Below, in pieces: positions 63,779 through 64,000 of a stretch of 64,000 nt of DNA. Source of the stretch: Acinetobacter cumulans (GTDB lineage Bacteria; Pseudomonadota; Gammaproteobacteria; Pseudomonadales; Moraxellaceae); contig NZ_CP035934.2 of the NCBI RefSeq assembly GCF_003024525.3, positions 2,356,001 through 2,420,000 of the forward strand, in the 5' to 3' direction. Below the pieces are notes generated by a model. It had not been told where the DNA came from. It saw only the letters and a list, made by a program, of their open reading frames with translations, and ran no database searches. The stretch's first letter is position 1. Every line of letters begins with the position of its first letter. The translations under genes and the position numbers were made by a program.

Positions 63779-63949
63779 ATGCTAAACACTCACGAACAGA
63801 AAAAAAAATATATCCAAGCTACGCGCTTGCAGAATTATCAAGCCAGTTTAAAGCTGGAAGGCATTAACCCGTCCTCAACCGCACCGGCATTAAGTAAAGC
63901 TCAGATTCTACAGAAATATAAGAAATTCTCACAGACCTCGGAATCGTGA
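63779..63949 (+). CDS. yhfG: YhfG-family antitoxin-like protein
   Basis: A 56-residue protein with the YhfG (DUF2559) pattern: a Lys/Gln-rich start (EQKKKYIQATRLQNYQASLK) leading into LKLEGI and a variable tail. E. coli YhfG is of similar size, sits directly before fic and is reported to act as the antitoxin partner. AGGAAA eight bases before the ATG supports expression. The next reading frame, 13 bases on, starts like Fic, which strengthens the call. Confidence 0.75.
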   Translation: MLNTHEQKKKYIQATRLQNYQASLKLEGINPSSTAPALSKAQILQKYKKFSQTSES

Positions 63950-63961
63950 TCAGGCTTCCTT

Positions 63962-64000
63962 ATGGATAAATATGGTGAAATGGGTGACAGCATTTACTGT
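63962..64000 (+). CDS. fic: Fic protein, N-terminus only (runs off the window)
   Basis: The last 39 bases encode MDKYGEMGDSIYC, close to the N-terminus of E. coli Fic (M-DKFGEGRDPYLY as remembered). Fic proteins are AMP-transferases that modify host proteins, and here would be the toxin held by YhfG. Only 13 residues are visible, and the HPFx(D/E)GNGR motif, if present, lies outside. The call rests on the short match plus the preceding yhfG-like gene. Confidence 0.6.
   Translation, partial: MDKYGEMGDSIYC

Noticed and set aside
1..64000. CRISPR array
   Set aside because: No set of regularly spaced direct repeats was seen; the repeated sequences present are tRNA genes and IS copies.

Overview
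The window reads as a chromosomal segment of a low-GC gammaproteobacterium, most likely an Acinetobacter. The basis is gene content and order: a DegS/AlgW-type protease divergent from a Nif3-like gene, ubiC-ubiA, a trpGDC cluster, DUF817 and DUF3015 proteins, clustered tRNA-Asn genes and A+T-rich codon use. No 16S gene is present, so the species cannot be named from this sequence alone.

Layout. 1-4.1 kb: core genes (rutD fragment, periplasmic protease, Nif3-like protein, iron superoxide dismutase). 4.1-5.4 kb: an intact IS3-family element. 5.5-6.9 kb: four tRNA-Asn genes with strong promoters and terminators. 6.9-16.7 kb: mostly core genes (DUF2726 protein, an aromatic monooxygenase with a divergent LysR regulator, a lipase-like lipoprotein, ubiquinone genes ubiC-ubiA, a frameshifted polysaccharide deacetylase, glnA behind a clear sigma-54 promoter). 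17.3-32.8 kb: a capsule locus of the ABC-transporter (group 2) type, set between glnA and trpGDC. 33.3-48.2 kb: core genes (trpGDC, amine oxidase, Smr protein, folE, a globin-coupled diguanylate cyclase, a DUF4105/DUF3015 pair, hemE, an L,D-transpeptidase, a pirin). 48.4-55.3 kb: an accessory island holding an IS-truncated gene, a broken second copy of the IS, an AlpA-type regulator and a Gp2/YfjJ-type replication-like protein with an HxH motif, plus several unknown genes. 55.3-64 kb: a type I restriction-modification operon with an Abi/HEPN gene between hsdS and hsdR, followed at the right edge by a YhfG-Fic toxin-antitoxin pair.

How the genes work together. In the capsule locus, ManC supplies GDP-mannose, four GT4-type catalytic domains in three proteins build the glycan, KpsS and a single-domain KpsC-like protein would make the Kdo lipid linker, KpsM-KpsT-KpsE drive export through the inner membrane and a KpsD/BexD-type lipoprotein forms the outer-membrane exit. 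A PhyH-type dioxygenase and a DUF4214 protein are extra parts. The right-hand 9 kb is a defence cluster: HsdM-HsdS-HsdR, an Abi protein and Fic/YhfG.

The most interesting items are the capsule locus with a half-length KpsC and a 1099-residue double glycosyltransferase ending in two similar beta-rich modules; the hsdM-hsdS-small ORF-abi-hsdR arrangement with stop/start overlaps and a perfect 17-base palindrome before hsdR; the mosaic, broken second IS copy whose breakpoint carries a palindromic scar; and the AlpA/Gp2 island. All functional calls come from reading the sequence against remembered family features; no search was run.
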